From NCBI RefSeq assembly GCF_014644535.1, contig NZ_BMKW01000011.1, forward strand, positions 156,722 to 220,721: DNA of 64,000 nt. The letters run 5' to 3'. The notes below the pieces were generated by a model that did not search any database, was not told the DNA's origin, and was given only the letters and a program-made list of their open reading frames with translations. Below, in pieces: positions 28,856-39,057 of the stretch. Origin of the DNA: Neoroseomonas lacus (GTDB lineage Bacteria > Pseudomonadota > Alphaproteobacteria > Acetobacterales > Acetobacteraceae). How positions within the stretch are numbered: the first letter of the stretch is position 1; every line of letters starts with the position of its first letter. The translations under genes were made by a program, and so were the position numbers.

Positions 28856-29050
28856 GTCCGGAAGGGCGCCGTCCCTCCGGACCACCCGGCCAAAGGCCCG
28901 AGGCCTTTGGAAACCGTCAATTGGTGTCGGACGCCCCGCCCGCCTCGGATCATCTCGGGCTCGCGGGGCGCAGGCGGGTCTCGCCGCCGATTCCGCCAGG
29001 GGCGCGCGGCACCGACAGGTGGCGTTCCAAAGGGCGCTGTCCGCTATGGG
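28856..29050. repeat. Composite double-hairpin element R3 (right end decayed)
   Basis: Lies in the 369-bp gap between ctaE (starts 28706) and the RHH gene (stops 29076). Left end clear: imperfect stem 28856-28882 (GTCCGGA arms) and a perfect 9-bp palindrome 28890-28898 with 28902-28910 (CCAAAGGCC arms) followed by GGAAACCGTCAATTGG. Interior GGCGGGTCTCG (28973-28983) matches R1. The right end (around 29025-29050, TTCCAAAGGGCGCT) is only weakly similar to other right ends. The first 140 bp of the gap (28707-28850) should hold the ctaE promoter; I cannot point to its boxes. Confidence 0.6.
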
Positions 29051-29075
29051 CGGGCAAGGCCGCCAATTCTTCGGC

Positions 29076-29309
29076 TCACCCGATGCCATCGACGGCCCGC
29101 CCCTGCCGCAGCGCAAAGACCCTCAGTGTACTGGCCAGGGGCGCGCCGTCTTCCGCCCGTGCCGCGTCCAGTTCCACCACCAGCCCCGCGAGGCTGACCG
29201 CGCGGTCCCGCGCGACCTGTTCCAGCACCGCCCAGAAATCGGGTTCCAGGGCGATCGAGGTGCGGTGCCCGGCCAGGCTGAAGGATCGCTTGGCCAGATG
29301 CGGCTTCAC
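29076..29309 (-). CDS. Ribbon-helix-helix domain protein (RHH_4 family)
   Basis: 77 residues from a GTG start. KRSFSLAGHRTSIALEPDFWAVLEQVA is the beta-strand plus helix 1 of the RHH_4 fold (shown here in part by positions 7-33), and VSLAGLVVELDAAR is helix 2. Such small dimeric proteins may bind DNA. The start overlaps the fumC stop as GTGA, so it is co-translated with fumarase; whether it regulates fumC or another locus is unknown. Confidence 0.85.
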   Translation of the reverse strand: MKPHLAKRSFSLAGHRTSIALEPDFWAVLEQVARDRAVSLAGLVVELDAARAEDGAPLASTLRVFALRQGRAVDGIG

Positions 29310-30718
29310 CCGCCGCCCTCCAGCGTGCCGCCCGGGCGCAGCATGTCCTCCGGGCGCACCCAGCGGTCGAAATCCGCCGGCGTCACATGGCCGAGCCGTT
29401 CGGCCGCGTCCTTCAGGGTGAGGTCCTCGGCCAGGGCGAGCTTGGCGATCTGCACCGCACGGTCATAGCCGATGCGGGGGTTCAGCGCGGTCACCAGCAT
29501 TAGCGACTTCGCCATCTGGTCGGCGATCCGCGCCCGGTTGGGTTCCAGCTTGGCCACCATATGTTTGGCGAAGGAGGCGGCCGCGTCGCCCAGCAGCGTC
29601 GTGCTCTCCAGCACCGACTGGATGATCACCGGCTTGAACACGTTCAGTTCCAGATGCCCCTGCGCAGCGGCGAAGGTGACGGTGGTCTGGTTGCCCATGA
29701 CGCGGGCGGCGACCATGGTCAGCGCCTCGGACTGCGTCGGGTTGGTCTTGCCGGGCATGATGGAGGAGGACAGCCCATCGGCCGGGATCACCAGCTCGCC
29801 GATCCCGGCCCGTGGGCCGGAACCGAGCAACCGGACATCATTGGCGATCTTGGTCAGCGAGACGGCGACGGTGTTCAGCGCGCCATGCAATTCGACGAAG
29901 GCGTCATGCGCGGCCATGCCTTCCGACTTGTCGGGGTTGGGGGCGAAGGCCTCGCCGGTGCGTTCAGCGACGATGGCGCAGAAGGTCTCGGCGAAGGCGG
30001 CATGGGTGTTCAGGCCCGTGCCGGCCGCGGTGCCGCCCTGCGGCAGCAACAGCAGGCGCGGGATGGCGTCGGTCACGCGGGCGATGCCGTTCTGCACCTG
30101 GCGGGCCCAGGTGGCGAATTCGCCGCCCAGGGTAACCGGCACCGCGTCCATCATGTGGGTCCGGCCGAGCTTCACGATCCCGGCGTATTCGTCTGCCTTG
30201 GCCGTCAGCGCGGTATGCAGCGCGGCCAGGCCGGGCAGTAGCCGGTGGCGCACCGCCTGGATGGCGGCGAGGTGCATCACCGTGGGGAAGCTGTCGTTGG
30301 ACGACTGGCCCCGATTGACATGGTCGTTCGGATGGATCGGCTTCCGTGTCCCGAGCTTCTGGCCCAGCATTTCATTGGCGCGGTTCGAGATGACCTCGTT
30401 GGCGTTCATGTTGGTCTGGGTGCCGGAGCCGGTCTGCCAGACGGGCAGCGGGAAGTCGGCATCGCGCGCACCGGATTCGACCTCGGCCGCGGCCGCCTTG
30501 ATCGGTTCGGCGATGTTCTCGGGCAATTCGCCGAGGCGGCGATTGGCCTCGGCCGAGGCCCATTTCTGCAGGCCGGTGGCGCGGACCACGCCAGGGTCGA
30601 GCCGGGCATCGCCGATGCGGAACAAGTCGCGGGCGCGCTCGGTCTGCGGGCCCCAGTAGCGATCGGCGGGGATCTCGATGGTGCCGAGGGAGTCTGTTTC
30701 CGTGCGGGTGGCGGTCAT
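29306..30718 (-). CDS. fumC: Class II fumarate hydratase
   Basis: Iron-free, oxygen-stable fumarase of the aspartase/fumarase superfamily, cytosolic, TCA cycle (fumarate to L-malate). 470 residues from ATG 30718: TGSGTQTNMNANEVISNRA, the active-site histidine context GRTHMMDAVPVTLG, and the flexible signature loop SSSIMPGKTNP. The in-frame extension to 30757 is not family-like. It is followed by the overlapping RHH gene. The genome also carries class I fumarase 2.3 kb away (33054-34715). Confidence 0.97.
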   Translation of the reverse strand: MTATRTETDSLGTIEIPADRYWGPQTERARDLFRIGDARLDPGVVRATGLQKWASAEANRRLGELPENIAEPIKAAAAEVESGARDADFPLPVWQTGSGTQTNMNANEVISNRANEMLGQKLGTRKPIHPNDHVNRGQSSNDSFPTVMHLAAIQAVRHRLLPGLAALHTALTAKADEYAGIVKLGRTHMMDAVPVTLGGEFATWARQVQNGIARVTDAIPRLLLLPQGGTAAGTGLNTHAAFAETFCAIVAERTGEAFAPNPDKSEGMAAHDAFVELHGALNTVAVSLTKIANDVRLLGSGPRAGIGELVIPADGLSSSIMPGKTNPTQSEALTMVAARVMGNQTTVTFAAAQGHLELNVFKPVIIQSVLESTTLLGDAAASFAKHMVAKLEPNRARIADQMAKSLMLVTALNPRIGYDRAVQIAKLALAEDLTLKDAAERLGHVTPADFDRWVRPEDMLRPGGTLEGGG

Positions 30719-30976
30719 GGCGGCTGTCCCGGTTGAATACCCGTGGAGGGGCGACACCGCGCTGCGTTACCTCATCGGCATCGGATCGAGCGGGAGGGGC
30801 TCAGCGGTGACCCATAGGATTGAGGAGATCGAGGGGATCGAAAAGGTCCATGGCGAAAAGTTGCGCGCCAGCGGCATCGAGGGCGGCGAGAGGCGCCAGG
30901 CCGGCGGATATCGCCGCCCTGGCCGAGTCGAGCGGCATCATGGCCAGGCGGCGGCTGGCCGACGGCGCGAGGCGTT

Positions 30977-31384
30977 TCAGTCCCGCGCCCCGTAGGTCGA
31001 GATCTCGATCAGGTTGCCATCCGGGTCGCGGCAATAGACCGAGGTGATCGGCCCCAGCGCGCCGGCCTTGGCGACCGGACCCAGGGCGACGGCCACGCCG
31101 CATTGCTGCAAATGTGCGATGATCTGGTCGGCATCGACGGTCACGATGAAGCAGAGGTCGGCGGTGCCCGGCACGCCGCCGGCCGCCCCGGTCCACCATT
31201 CCTGCTGGGTCGCCTCGATCGGGCGGAGATTGATCTTCTGCCCGCCGAACTTCAGCGCCGTGCGGTTCTGTTCGCCGAACTCCTCGACATCCATGCCCAG
31301 CACGCGCTGGTACCAGGAGGCGGAGATGGTGACGTCCCGGCAGGTGACGACCAGGTGGTCAAGGCGATCGACGGCGAAGCGCAT
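30977..31384 (-). CDS. VOC family protein (glyoxalase/dioxygenase fold)
   Basis: 135 residues from ATG 31384. Begins RLDHLVVTCRDV, with a metal-ligand-like His in strand 1, FGGQKINLRP in the middle, and ends with YCRDPDGNLIEISTYG, the typical second-module Glu ligand strand. A single-domain VOC metalloenzyme or resistance-type protein; the family includes glyoxalases, extradiol dioxygenases and fosfomycin-resistance enzymes, and nothing here narrows it down. Between its stop and fumC start (30719-30976, 258 bp) I see only a doubtful 46-codon ORF. Confidence 0.85.
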   Translation of the reverse strand: MRFAVDRLDHLVVTCRDVTISASWYQRVLGMDVEEFGEQNRTALKFGGQKINLRPIEATQQEWWTGAAGGVPGTADLCFIVTVDADQIIAHLQQCGVAVALGPVAKAGALGPITSVYCRDPDGNLIEISTYGARD

Positions 31385-31449
31385 GTCGTGTCCCGGAACA
31401 GTGGCGGCGCCAGCCCTGTACAGGCCGGGGGCCGCCCTGTCACCCGCGC

Positions 31450-31767
31450 TCAGTTCCAGCGGCCGGGGTGGTAGCGCCAACGGTCGCCATCCTGGTCCCA
31501 GCGCGGCTGGGCGTATTCGCGGCCGCGCCGGCCACGGACCCAATGGCCTTCCTCCCAGACATAGCGGCGACCATTCCAGCGGTAATGCCCCTCCACCCAG
31601 ACCCGGCCGCGCCGTGGCGGCGGCGCCGGGCGGGCATAGGGCGGCGGTGGTGGCGGACCGAACTGCAGGGTGATGCTCTGCGCCTCGGCGGTCGTGGGCA
31701 GGGCGAGGCCGGCCGCGACGGCGGCAAGGGCGGGCAGGGCGGCGAACAGACCTCGGCGCGTCGTCAT
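31450..31767 (-). CDS. YXWGXW-repeat secreted protein
   Basis: 105 residues with a Tat-like or Sec signal (MTTRRGLFAALPALAAVAAG, cleavage near TAEAQ at 27-30), a proline-rich spacer ([16 protein letters not shown]), then aromatic repeats of the type VWVEGHYRWNGRRYVWEEGHW and YHPGRW. Family members are small periplasmic proteins of unknown function in Proteobacteria. Monocistronic appearance; RidA lies 121 bp upstream on the same strand. Confidence 0.85.
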   Translation of the reverse strand: MTTRRGLFAALPALAAVAAGLALPTTAEAQSITLQFGPPPPPPYARPAPPPRRGRVWVEGHYRWNGRRYVWEEGHWVRGRRGREYAQPRWDQDGDRWRYHPGRWN

Positions 31768-31888
31768 GGCGTACTCTCCTTCGCGGGCGGTCGGTATTGG
31801 CCCGTCCCGACAAGCATCCGCGCCGCCTGCGGCGGCACGGAGGCGGGATTGCTGCGAAGGGTAACGGTCCGTGGCAGTAAGGGTTGCC

Positions 31889-32275
31889 TCAGCCGCGGCG
31901 GCGGGCGGTGACCTCGATCTCGATCTTCATCGCATCGGTCTGCAGGCCGGCATGGATCAGCGTTGAGGCCGGGCGGGCCTTGCCGAAATACTTCTTCACC
32001 ACCGGCCAGCAGGGTTCCCAATCGGCGCGGTTGGGCACGATGAAGGTGACACGCACCACGTCGTCGAGCGTCGCGTCGGCCTGGGCCAGCGCCGCGGCGA
32101 TATTGCGGAAGGTCTGGTCGCATTGCGCCGCGACATCCGGGGCAATGGTCATGGTCGCGTAGTCATAGCCGGTGGTGCCGGAGACCCAGATGTCGTCGCC
32201 GACCACGACGGCGCGGGAATAGCCGATCTCCTCCTCGAACTTCGAGCCGGAGGAAATGAGTCGGCGTTCGGTCAT
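31889..32275 (-). CDS. RidA family protein (enamine/imine deaminase-like)
   Basis: 128 residues. RidA/YjgF fold; conserved residues include the arginine in KARPASTLIHAG (equivalent to the imine-binding Arg of RidA) and the glutamate in MKIEIEVTA. RidA enzymes hydrolyse reactive 2-aminoacrylate-type intermediates made by PLP enzymes. Subgroup is not the canonical RidA (no PARSxVxVxxLP), so the substrate may differ. Confidence 0.88.
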   Translation of the reverse strand: MTERRLISSGSKFEEEIGYSRAVVVGDDIWVSGTTGYDYATMTIAPDVAAQCDQTFRNIAAALAQADATLDDVVRVTFIVPNRADWEPCWPVVKKYFGKARPASTLIHAGLQTDAMKIEIEVTARRRG

Positions 32276-32323
32276 GGGGTGGATCCTTGATGGTGTCGGG
32301 TGGCGGGCATGAGTGCCCCGGCT

Positions 32324-32581
32324 TCAGGCGGTGACGGCGCCGCCGCAGCGTTCGGGGCGATGGATGCGTTCGGTCGAGGCGGGGAATGTCGAAAGCTTCG
32401 CCGCCGGGCGGATCGGGCGCGGCACCAGGTTGCCGCCGCAATTCGGGCAGAGCCCGCCGGGCAGCCGGGTGCGCGCGCAATCCACGCACCATGTGCATTC
32501 GAAGGAACAGATCAGCGCCTCGCGGCTGTCGGGCGGCAGGTCCCGGCCGCAGCATTCGCAGTTGGGACGGAGCTGGAGCAT
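32324..32581 (-). CDS. DUF1272 domain protein, cysteine-rich
   Basis: 85 residues starting MLQLRPNCECCGRDLPPDS. The cysteines C8, C10, C11 and the CTWCVDC and CPNCGG clusters form a predicted zinc-binding module, the hallmark of DUF1272. Function unknown; the longer ORF (to 32740) runs into the neighbouring gene and is rejected. It lies 31 bp downstream of the DUF2798 gene on the same strand and is probably co-transcribed with it. Confidence 0.88.
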   Translation of the reverse strand: MLQLRPNCECCGRDLPPDSREALICSFECTWCVDCARTRLPGGLCPNCGGNLVPRPIRPAAKLSTFPASTERIHRPERCGGAVTA

Positions 32582-32612
32582 GGGTCGTTCCTTTCTCGGC
32601 CCGCCCATACTG

Positions 32613-32861
32613 TCATCGCATGGGCGGCGCGACGAGGACCGAGACGAGGTGCCGGACGATCGGCAGCACCACCAGCAGGGTGGGGAAGGCGAAGACCCAG
32701 GACATGGCCCAGGCGAGCGGCCAGGCATCGAGCGCCTCACGCGAGAAGCCCAAGGCGAGGAAGGTCGACACGCCCGAGATGATGCAAGTCATGATGACGG
32801 ACAGCAGCAGGGGCATGACGATCCCGGCAAAGCGGGCCGGGATGCGGGGAATCGTGGTCAC
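32613..32861 (-). CDS. DUF2798 family small membrane protein
   Basis: 82 residues with two hydrophobic helices: about 12-36 (AGIVMPLLLSVIMTCIISG) and 48-72 (WAMSWVFAFPTLLVVLPIV). The PxRFAxxxMPLLLSxxMxxxxS pattern is typical of DUF2798. Function unknown. It forms a two-gene unit with DUF1272; the 192-bp region upstream (32862-33053) to class I fumarase holds its promoter. Confidence 0.88.
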   Translation of the reverse strand: MTTIPRIPARFAGIVMPLLLSVIMTCIISGVSTFLALGFSREALDAWPLAWAMSWVFAFPTLLVVLPIVRHLVSVLVAPPMR

Positions 32862-33053
32862 GATGGAACCTCACAGGACAAACGCCCGAACCAGCCGGCG
32901 GCATGGAGCCGCCTGGATGGGGGCAGGTTGGTGCGTTGCCTGGCGTGAGACGCTTACGGTCGCCGGGAGGCGACGGGCGCTGGATATCGCCAGCCGGCCC
33001 GGGTGGTCAAGCCATCGCGCCGGCCCCGCCTGCGCGGCCCGGCGCGGCGCGCG

Positions 33054-34715
<1,662 letters not shown>

Positions 34716-34806
34716 GCGCGGTCTCCGGGCGCGCAACGGGCGCGCAAGGCGCGGTCTAGCGCAGGGCGGGGCAGGGCGCCAACCGGGCGCGGATGCGGCG
34801 ATAAGG

Positions 34807-34880
34807 CTGGAGGGGCTCTGTCCCTCCAGACCACCTTGCCAAAGACCCGAGGCCTCTGGACACCTTTTGCCGCCTTTGCC
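34807..34880. repeat. Single-ended double-hairpin element R4
   Basis: Within the 322-bp gap 34716-35037. First stem CTGGAGGG at 34807-34814 with 34822-34829; then a degenerate CCAAAGACC/GGCCTCTGG palindrome (34839-34859) followed by ACACCTTTTGCCG, which resembles the reverse complement of the right end of R2 (GGCCTCTGGACACC). No inverted partner is recognisable. The remainder of the gap near 34975-35005 is unusually AT-rich (CTTAAAATCCTAAAATCTTA), the likely terminator region of sspB read on the minus strand, and the rest should hold the fumarase promoter. Confidence 0.55.
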
Positions 34881-35037
34881 ATGGGGCGGCGCTGGATTTC
34901 GGAGAATTGTTCGTGTTATGTTCGCAGCATCAACAGGCGGATTGCGCTCAGCGCGGTAGCAGGCTGCGAGGAATAAAAGCTTAAAATCCTAAAATCTTAA
35001 AGTGTGCGATATCAAGCACTTCGATCCATTCGGCGGG

Positions 35038-35556
35038 TCAGCCATCCTTGGCTGGCTTGCGGCGGAAGGCATCCAAGCTGACCACCTGGGCCGGGCCGGA
35101 CGGCGGTTCGGCGGCCGGGGCATCGGCCGGCGGCGCTTCCGGCTCCGGTACGTCATCCATCATCGCGGCGTCCATACCGAGCACCGGGAAGCGCAGGCCG
35201 AAGCGCACATGCGGGTCATGGAACATGGTCAGCGCGCCGAAGGGCACCACCAGCCGCGACGGCACGCCACCAAAGAACAATGTCACCTCGAAGCGCTGCG
35301 CCTGGCGGTCAACGATCAGGTCATCGTACTGGTGTTGCAGGACGATGGTGATCTCCTGCGGATAGCGCGCCTTGAGGTGCCCCGGCACCGAGGTGCCCGG
35401 ATGATCGGTCCGGAAAGTCAGGTAGAAATGGTGATCCCCGGGCAAGCCATGGGCCGCCGCGCTTTCGATTGCGCGGATCGCGACTTCGCGCAGCGCTTCC
35501 TCCGCCCAGACATCGTAGGGCAGCAGGCTCTCAGGGGGTGGGGCATCATCGCTCAT
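35038..35556 (-). CDS. sspB: SspB-type ClpXP adaptor protein
   Basis: 172 residues. SspB-family substrate-binding domain at about 12-130: LPYDVWAEEALREVAIRAIE, HHFYLTFRTDHPG and VVPFGALTMFHDP. An acidic/proline linker follows, then the C-terminal ClpX-docking tail VVSLDAFRRKP. It tethers ssrA-tagged polypeptides to ClpXP. The ssrA (tmRNA) gene lies immediately upstream on the same strand, so tag and adaptor genes are adjacent and may be co-transcribed. Confidence 0.95.
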   Translation of the reverse strand: MSDDAPPPESLLPYDVWAEEALREVAIRAIESAAAHGLPGDHHFYLTFRTDHPGTSVPGHLKARYPQEITIVLQHQYDDLIVDRQAQRFEVTLFFGGVPSRLVVPFGALTMFHDPHVRFGLRFPVLGMDAAMMDDVPEPEAPPADAPAAEPPSGPAQVVSLDAFRRKPAKDG

Positions 35557-35579
35557 GCGGGCATCTATGGCACTTCGGC

Positions 35580-35880
35580 GAAAAATACCAAGAGAAGTGG
35601 GGGGCTTCTGTTGCCCGGTGCCCCCCGAACCGCGCTTACCTATCTCTAGGCAGCGAGCGCCACGGTCTCGCGACCGTTATCATTGGCACTTGTGATTTGG
35701 TCCGATGACGGCGGTACCATGCCGGGCAAAAGACGGATCTTTACCGCGCGCGTCGAGCCTATTTCGCCCCCATCTGCCGCTGATAAGGCGGGTTGAGTGG
35801 TGGAGGCGCCGGGTACCGCCCCCGGGTCCGCAACGCTTATTCCATACGCCGTTTATCGCCATAGTCACCAAGGTGACACG
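35580..35880 (-). ncRNA. ssrA: Transfer-messenger RNA, circularly permuted two-piece form
   Basis: Read on the minus strand, the acceptor piece comes first. It has a GTCACC/GGTGAC hairpin (35864-35877), then the T-arm-like segment and the encoded 3' end CTCCACCA (CCA at 35798-35800). A spacer of about 26 nt follows. The coding piece starts GGGGGCGAAATAGGCTCGAC (from 35771, the tmRNA 5' consensus) and carries the tag reading frame (35646-35687). It ends with a 7-bp stem (35599-35605 with 35620-35626) and a U-run near 35581-35587. This acceptor-first order is the alphaproteobacterial permuted tmRNA; processing would remove the spacer to leave two RNAs. Mature ends are estimates. It rescues stalled ribosomes and tags the nascent chain. 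Confidence 0.92.
35646..35687 (-). other. ssrA: tmRNA tag reading frame
   Basis: From GCC at 35687 the frame encodes ANDNGRETVALAA and a TAG stop. AND at the start and ALAA-type C-terminus match known tags: the AND part is an SspB-binding signature and the terminal LAA/AA is the ClpX degron. The first alanine of the tag on the protein comes from the alanyl charge of the tmRNA itself. Confidence 0.9.
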
Positions 35881-35883
35881 GTT

Positions 35884-35913
35884 CATATAGGCGAGAGCGC
35901 CGCGGATTTCGAG
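35884..35913 (-). promoter_or_regulatory. Putative ssrA promoter
   Basis: On the minus strand CTCGAA (35908-35913) and TATATG (35884-35889) are separated by 18 bp, placing the start of transcription near 35877, exactly at the GTCACC arm of the acceptor piece. The -35-like box is weak. It lies just beyond the stop of the upstream amidohydrolase gene (35919-35921), so ssrA would have its own promoter despite co-directional reading. Confidence 0.4.
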
Positions 35914-35918
35914 GGGTA

Positions 35919-37091
35919 TTACGCTCCCTGCCCGTCGCGGCTCAATCCACGCTCGACAACGCGGGCATAGAGAGCCGCGCCATAGGGGATCGTCTCGTCG
36001 TTGAACTGGTAATGCGGGTTGTGCGGCATCGCCCCCGGACCGTTGCCGACATGGATGTACGCACCCGGGACCTTCTCCATCATGAAGGAGAAATCCTCCG
36101 ACCCCATGCCCGGCGGATTGTCGCGCGCCACCTTCTCGGCGCCGACCAGTTCGGCCGCGGCCTCGGCATAAGCCTCGGTCTGGGTGGCGTCGTTGATGGT
36201 CGGGGCGAAGATCAGCCGCCAGTCGAGCGTCGCCGTCGCGCCGAAGCCGGCCGCCACGCCCTCGGCCAGGCGGCGCATTGCGTCCTCGATCTGCTCACCC
36301 ACCTCGCGGGTGAAGAAGCGGGCCGTGCCCGAGATCGTCGCGGTCTCCGGGATGACGTTGTAGGCCTCGCCACCGATCACCTTGGTCACGCTGACCACGG
36401 CCGGGTCGCGTGGGGACAGCGTCCGGCTGACGATCGATTGCAGCGCGGTGGTGACGTGGCAGGCGGCGAGCACAGGGTCGATGCTGACCTCCGGCCGCGC
36501 GCCGTGCGAGCCCTTGCCGCGCACCACGATGTCGAAGAAGGCGCCACCGGCCGCGGTCGCGCCAGAACGGATGCCGTACTGGCCGACCGCCATGCCGGGC
36601 CGATTGTGCATGCCGTAGATGGCATCGCAGGGGAAGCGTTCGAACAGCCGGTCCGCGAGCATCGCCAGCGCGCCGCCGCAGCCTTCCTCGCCGGGCTGGA
36701 AGATGAAGTGGACGATGCCGTCGAAGTTGCGCGTCTCGGCCAGGTATTTGGCGGCACCCAGCAGCATGGTGGTGTGGCCGTCATGGCCGCAGGCATGCAT
36801 CACGCCCTTGGTCGCGCTGCGGTAAGGGACGTCGTTGAGTTCCTCGATCGGCAGGGCGTCCATGTCGGCGCGCAGGCCGATGGCGCGGTTGCCGGTGCCG
36901 TTGCGCAGCACGCCGACCACGCCGGTGACGCCGACGCCGCGATGCACCTCGATGCCCCAGGATTCGAGCTTGCGGGCGACGATCTCGGCGGTGCGGTGTT
37001 CCGCCATGCCGAGTTCGGGATGGGTGTGGAAATCCTGCCGGATGGCAGTGAGTTCGGCATGGTCGCGGCGAATGGCGTCGAGGGGGGACAT
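35919..37091 (-). CDS. M20 family amidohydrolase (hippurate hydrolase/IAA-amino acid hydrolase-like)
   Basis: 390 residues from ATG 37091. Metal-site motifs of the M20D family: [20 protein letters not shown] near 100-120, the catalytic-Glu segment [11 protein letters not shown], the dimerisation-domain [10 protein letters not shown] and C-terminal [14 protein letters not shown]. Cleaves N-acyl or N-aroyl amino acids; exact substrate unknown. The ORF extends upstream to 37214 but that part overlaps the intergenic region shared with thyX and is not family-like. Divergent from thyX. Confidence 0.92.
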   Translation of the reverse strand: MSPLDAIRRDHAELTAIRQDFHTHPELGMAEHRTAEIVARKLESWGIEVHRGVGVTGVVGVLRNGTGNRAIGLRADMDALPIEELNDVPYRSATKGVMHACGHDGHTTMLLGAAKYLAETRNFDGIVHFIFQPGEEGCGGALAMLADRLFERFPCDAIYGMHNRPGMAVGQYGIRSGATAAGGAFFDIVVRGKGSHGARPEVSIDPVLAACHVTTALQSIVSRTLSPRDPAVVSVTKVIGGEAYNVIPETATISGTARFFTREVGEQIEDAMRRLAEGVAAGFGATATLDWRLIFAPTINDATQTEAYAEAAAELVGAEKVARDNPPGMGSEDFSFMMEKVPGAYIHVGNGPGAMPHNPHYQFNDETIPYGAALYARVVERGLSRDGQGA

Positions 37092-37321
37092 GGAGGCTCC
37101 GGTACGTGGTTGAGCCCATGCTGCACCCGGTTCCGGCGCCGGCCCAGCCCCCGGTCGGGCTGCCCATGCCCAGCGCTCCCAGCCTCGCGACCCCGCGTCC
37201 CCCCCCATGCCCATGGCCGGCGCCTTATCGGGTGCCGCTGTCTCTGGCCCTTGGCGCGGTGGTTCCAGGCCGCCTATTACGCGAGTTGGCGCGGCACGTT
37301 GCCGCCCCCGAGGGGACCGGC

Positions 37322-38263
37322 ATGACGCTGACCGACGAACAGCAGCACGAAATCGAGGCCGCGCGGGCGGCGGAGGGCCGCACCCGCCGGCCGAGCGTGG
37401 CGGCGCTGGAACAGATGCTGTTTCAGGCGATTCCGGTGCTCGACCACGGCTTCGTCCGTGTCATCGACTATATGGGCGACGACGCGGCCATCGTGCAGGC
37501 GGCGCGCGTCTCCTATGGTCGCGGCACGCGGGCGGCGAATGAGGATCGTGGCCTCATCCGCTACCTGATGCGGCATCGCCATTCGACGCCCTTCGAGATG
37601 TGCGAGATCAAGTACCACGTGAAGCTGCCGATCTTCATCGCGCGGCAGTGGATCCGGCATCGCACGGCCAATGTGAACGAGTATTCCGCGCGCTATTCCA
37701 TCCTCGATCGGGAGTTCTACATCCCCGCGCCGGACCAGTTGGCGGCACAGTCGGCGGTGAACCGCCAGGGTCGCGGCGATGTGCTGGAAGGTGCCGAGGC
37801 CGCCCGCGTGCTCGACCTGCTGCGCGAGGATGCGACGCGCAACTACGACCATTACCTCGAGATGCTGAACGAGGATGATGACGGCGCGGCGCGCGACCCC
37901 GGCCGGCAGGGGCTGGCGCGCGAATTGGCGCGGATGAACCTGACGCTGAATGCCTATACGCAGTGGTACTGGAAGACCGACCTGCACAATCTGCTGCACT
38001 TCCTCTCCCTGCGCGCCGATGCCCATGCCCAGTACGAGATCCGCGTCTATGCCGAGGCGATGCTGGACACCGTGAAGGCCTGGGTGCCGATGGCCTTCGA
38101 CGCCTTCCGTGACTATCGGCTCGGCGCCGTGACGCTGTCGGCGCAGATGATGGGCATCGTGAAACGCATGTTGGCCGGCGAGGCGGTCGCGCAGGAAGGC
38201 TCCGGCCTGTCGAAGCGCGAATGGCGGGAGCTGATGGAGACGATCGGCCGCGATGCGGGCTGA
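37322..38263 (+). CDS. thyX: Flavin-dependent thymidylate synthase
   Basis: 313 residues from ATG 37322. ThyX signature [14 protein letters not shown] at 112-125 (RHR-x7-S motif). It methylates dUMP to dTMP using methylene-tetrahydrofolate with FAD/NADPH; the serine and arginine contacts of the motif are intact. Other family segments: [20 protein letters not shown] and [20 protein letters not shown]. The in-frame extension to 37106 is rejected. The short ORF at 38253 overlaps its end. Confidence 0.96.
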   Translation: MTLTDEQQHEIEAARAAEGRTRRPSVAALEQMLFQAIPVLDHGFVRVIDYMGDDAAIVQAARVSYGRGTRAANEDRGLIRYLMRHRHSTPFEMCEIKYHVKLPIFIARQWIRHRTANVNEYSARYSILDREFYIPAPDQLAAQSAVNRQGRGDVLEGAEAARVLDLLREDATRNYDHYLEMLNEDDDGAARDPGRQGLARELARMNLTLNAYTQWYWKTDLHNLLHFLSLRADAHAQYEIRVYAEAMLDTVKAWVPMAFDAFRDYRLGAVTLSAQMMGIVKRMLAGEAVAQEGSGLSKREWRELMETIGRDAG

Positions 38264-38399
38264 GCGCGCCACGGCGATCCTCGATTTCCTGGCGGTCGCC
38301 GACCGGCTGAAGACCGTCGGGCGCCGTGGCCACGTGGTGCTGCCCGGCCGGCTTGATGACCGGGCGGAGGATGCCACCCTGTCGGGCCCGGCGGCATGA
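38253..38399 (+). pseudogene. Probable N-terminal remnant of an HD-family hydrolase
   Basis: A 48-codon frame overlapping the thyX stop by 11 bp. Its start, ATAILDFLAVADRLKTVGRRG, resembles the first helix of HD-domain nucleotidases (YfbR-like), which continue with an AEHSWH metal motif; here the frame stops before any such motif. Its stop overlaps the ATG of the next small membrane protein (ATGA). It could be a truncated gene or a small coupling ORF. Low confidence. Confidence 0.35.
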
Positions 38400-38662
38400 G
38401 CGGCAGCACGAAGACGCGTGCCCCCGCGAAACCGCGGACGGCAGGGACGCCGCGGGCGCCGCGGGCAAAGGCGAAGAAGCCGATCAGCCGGTGGGCCGCC
38501 CTCGGGCCCGCCACGCGGCGCTGGATCTTCATCGGGGGCTTCACGCTGGGCCTGCTGGTAGGCCTGCCGCTGGTGCATGCGCTGATGGGGGAGGTGGCGG
38601 CGATCCTCATCGGCACCTTCATCTTCGGCTTCGTGGTCGGACGGATGACCCAGAAGCGATAG
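38396..38662 (+). CDS. Small basic membrane protein, function unknown
   Basis: 88 residues with a strongly basic, Pro/Ala/Lys-rich N-terminus (1-40) and two closely spaced hydrophobic helices (about 42-62, FIGGFTLGLLVGLPLVHALM, and 66-84, AAILIGTFIFGFVVG). Topology would place both ends in the cytoplasm. Not recognised as a family. ATG overlaps the stop of the preceding fragment. Confidence 0.55.
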   Translation: MSGSTKTRAPAKPRTAGTPRAPRAKAKKPISRWAALGPATRRWIFIGGFTLGLLVGLPLVHALMGEVAAILIGTFIFGFVVGRMTQKR

Positions 38663-38697
38663 CGCGTACCTGTCGGAAGGATTTCCGCGACATAACC

Positions 38698-39057
38698 ATG
38701 GCCCTCCTTGTGCTTGAAGCGACGCCCGGTCTGTGGCGCGGCAGAAGGGCTTGGACATGGCATCACCCCCCCGTCGTGCATCCGGTTGACGAGACGCTGT
38801 CGCTGCCACGGCTGCTCCTGCTCGCCTTGCAGCATGTGCTGGTCATGTATGCCGGTGCCGTGGAGGTGCCGCTCATCATCGGTCGCGCATTGCACCTGCC
38901 GCCCAAGGACGTCGCCTTCCTGATCAGTGCCGACCTGTTCGCCTGCGGGCTTGCGACGCTGGTGCAGTGCGTGGGCTTTGGCGGGGTTTCATCGCGTGAT
39001 CCAGGCCGCCGGCGCATGTGCGCCTGTGGTCATCATGCTCTAACGGCGCGCCTGTAA
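38698..39057 (+). pseudogene. Truncated NCS2-family nucleobase (uracil/xanthine) permease
   Basis: The frame encodes 119 residues. From about residue 26 it reads like the N-terminus of an NCS2 permease: VHPVDETLSLPRLLLLALQH, VLVMYAGAVEVPLIIGRAL, PPKDVAFLISADLFACGLAT and LVQCVGF. A full permease has about 450-500 residues. After VGF the family pattern is lost and the frame ends at 39057 with no later permease motifs before the DoxX gene at 39116. This is consistent with an internal deletion removing about 80% of the gene. Confidence 0.7.

Noticed and set aside
30801..30941. 46-codon frame between the VOC gene and fumC (MMPLDSARAAISAGL start)
   Set aside because: No ribosome site or homology can be recognised; could be real but unsupported.
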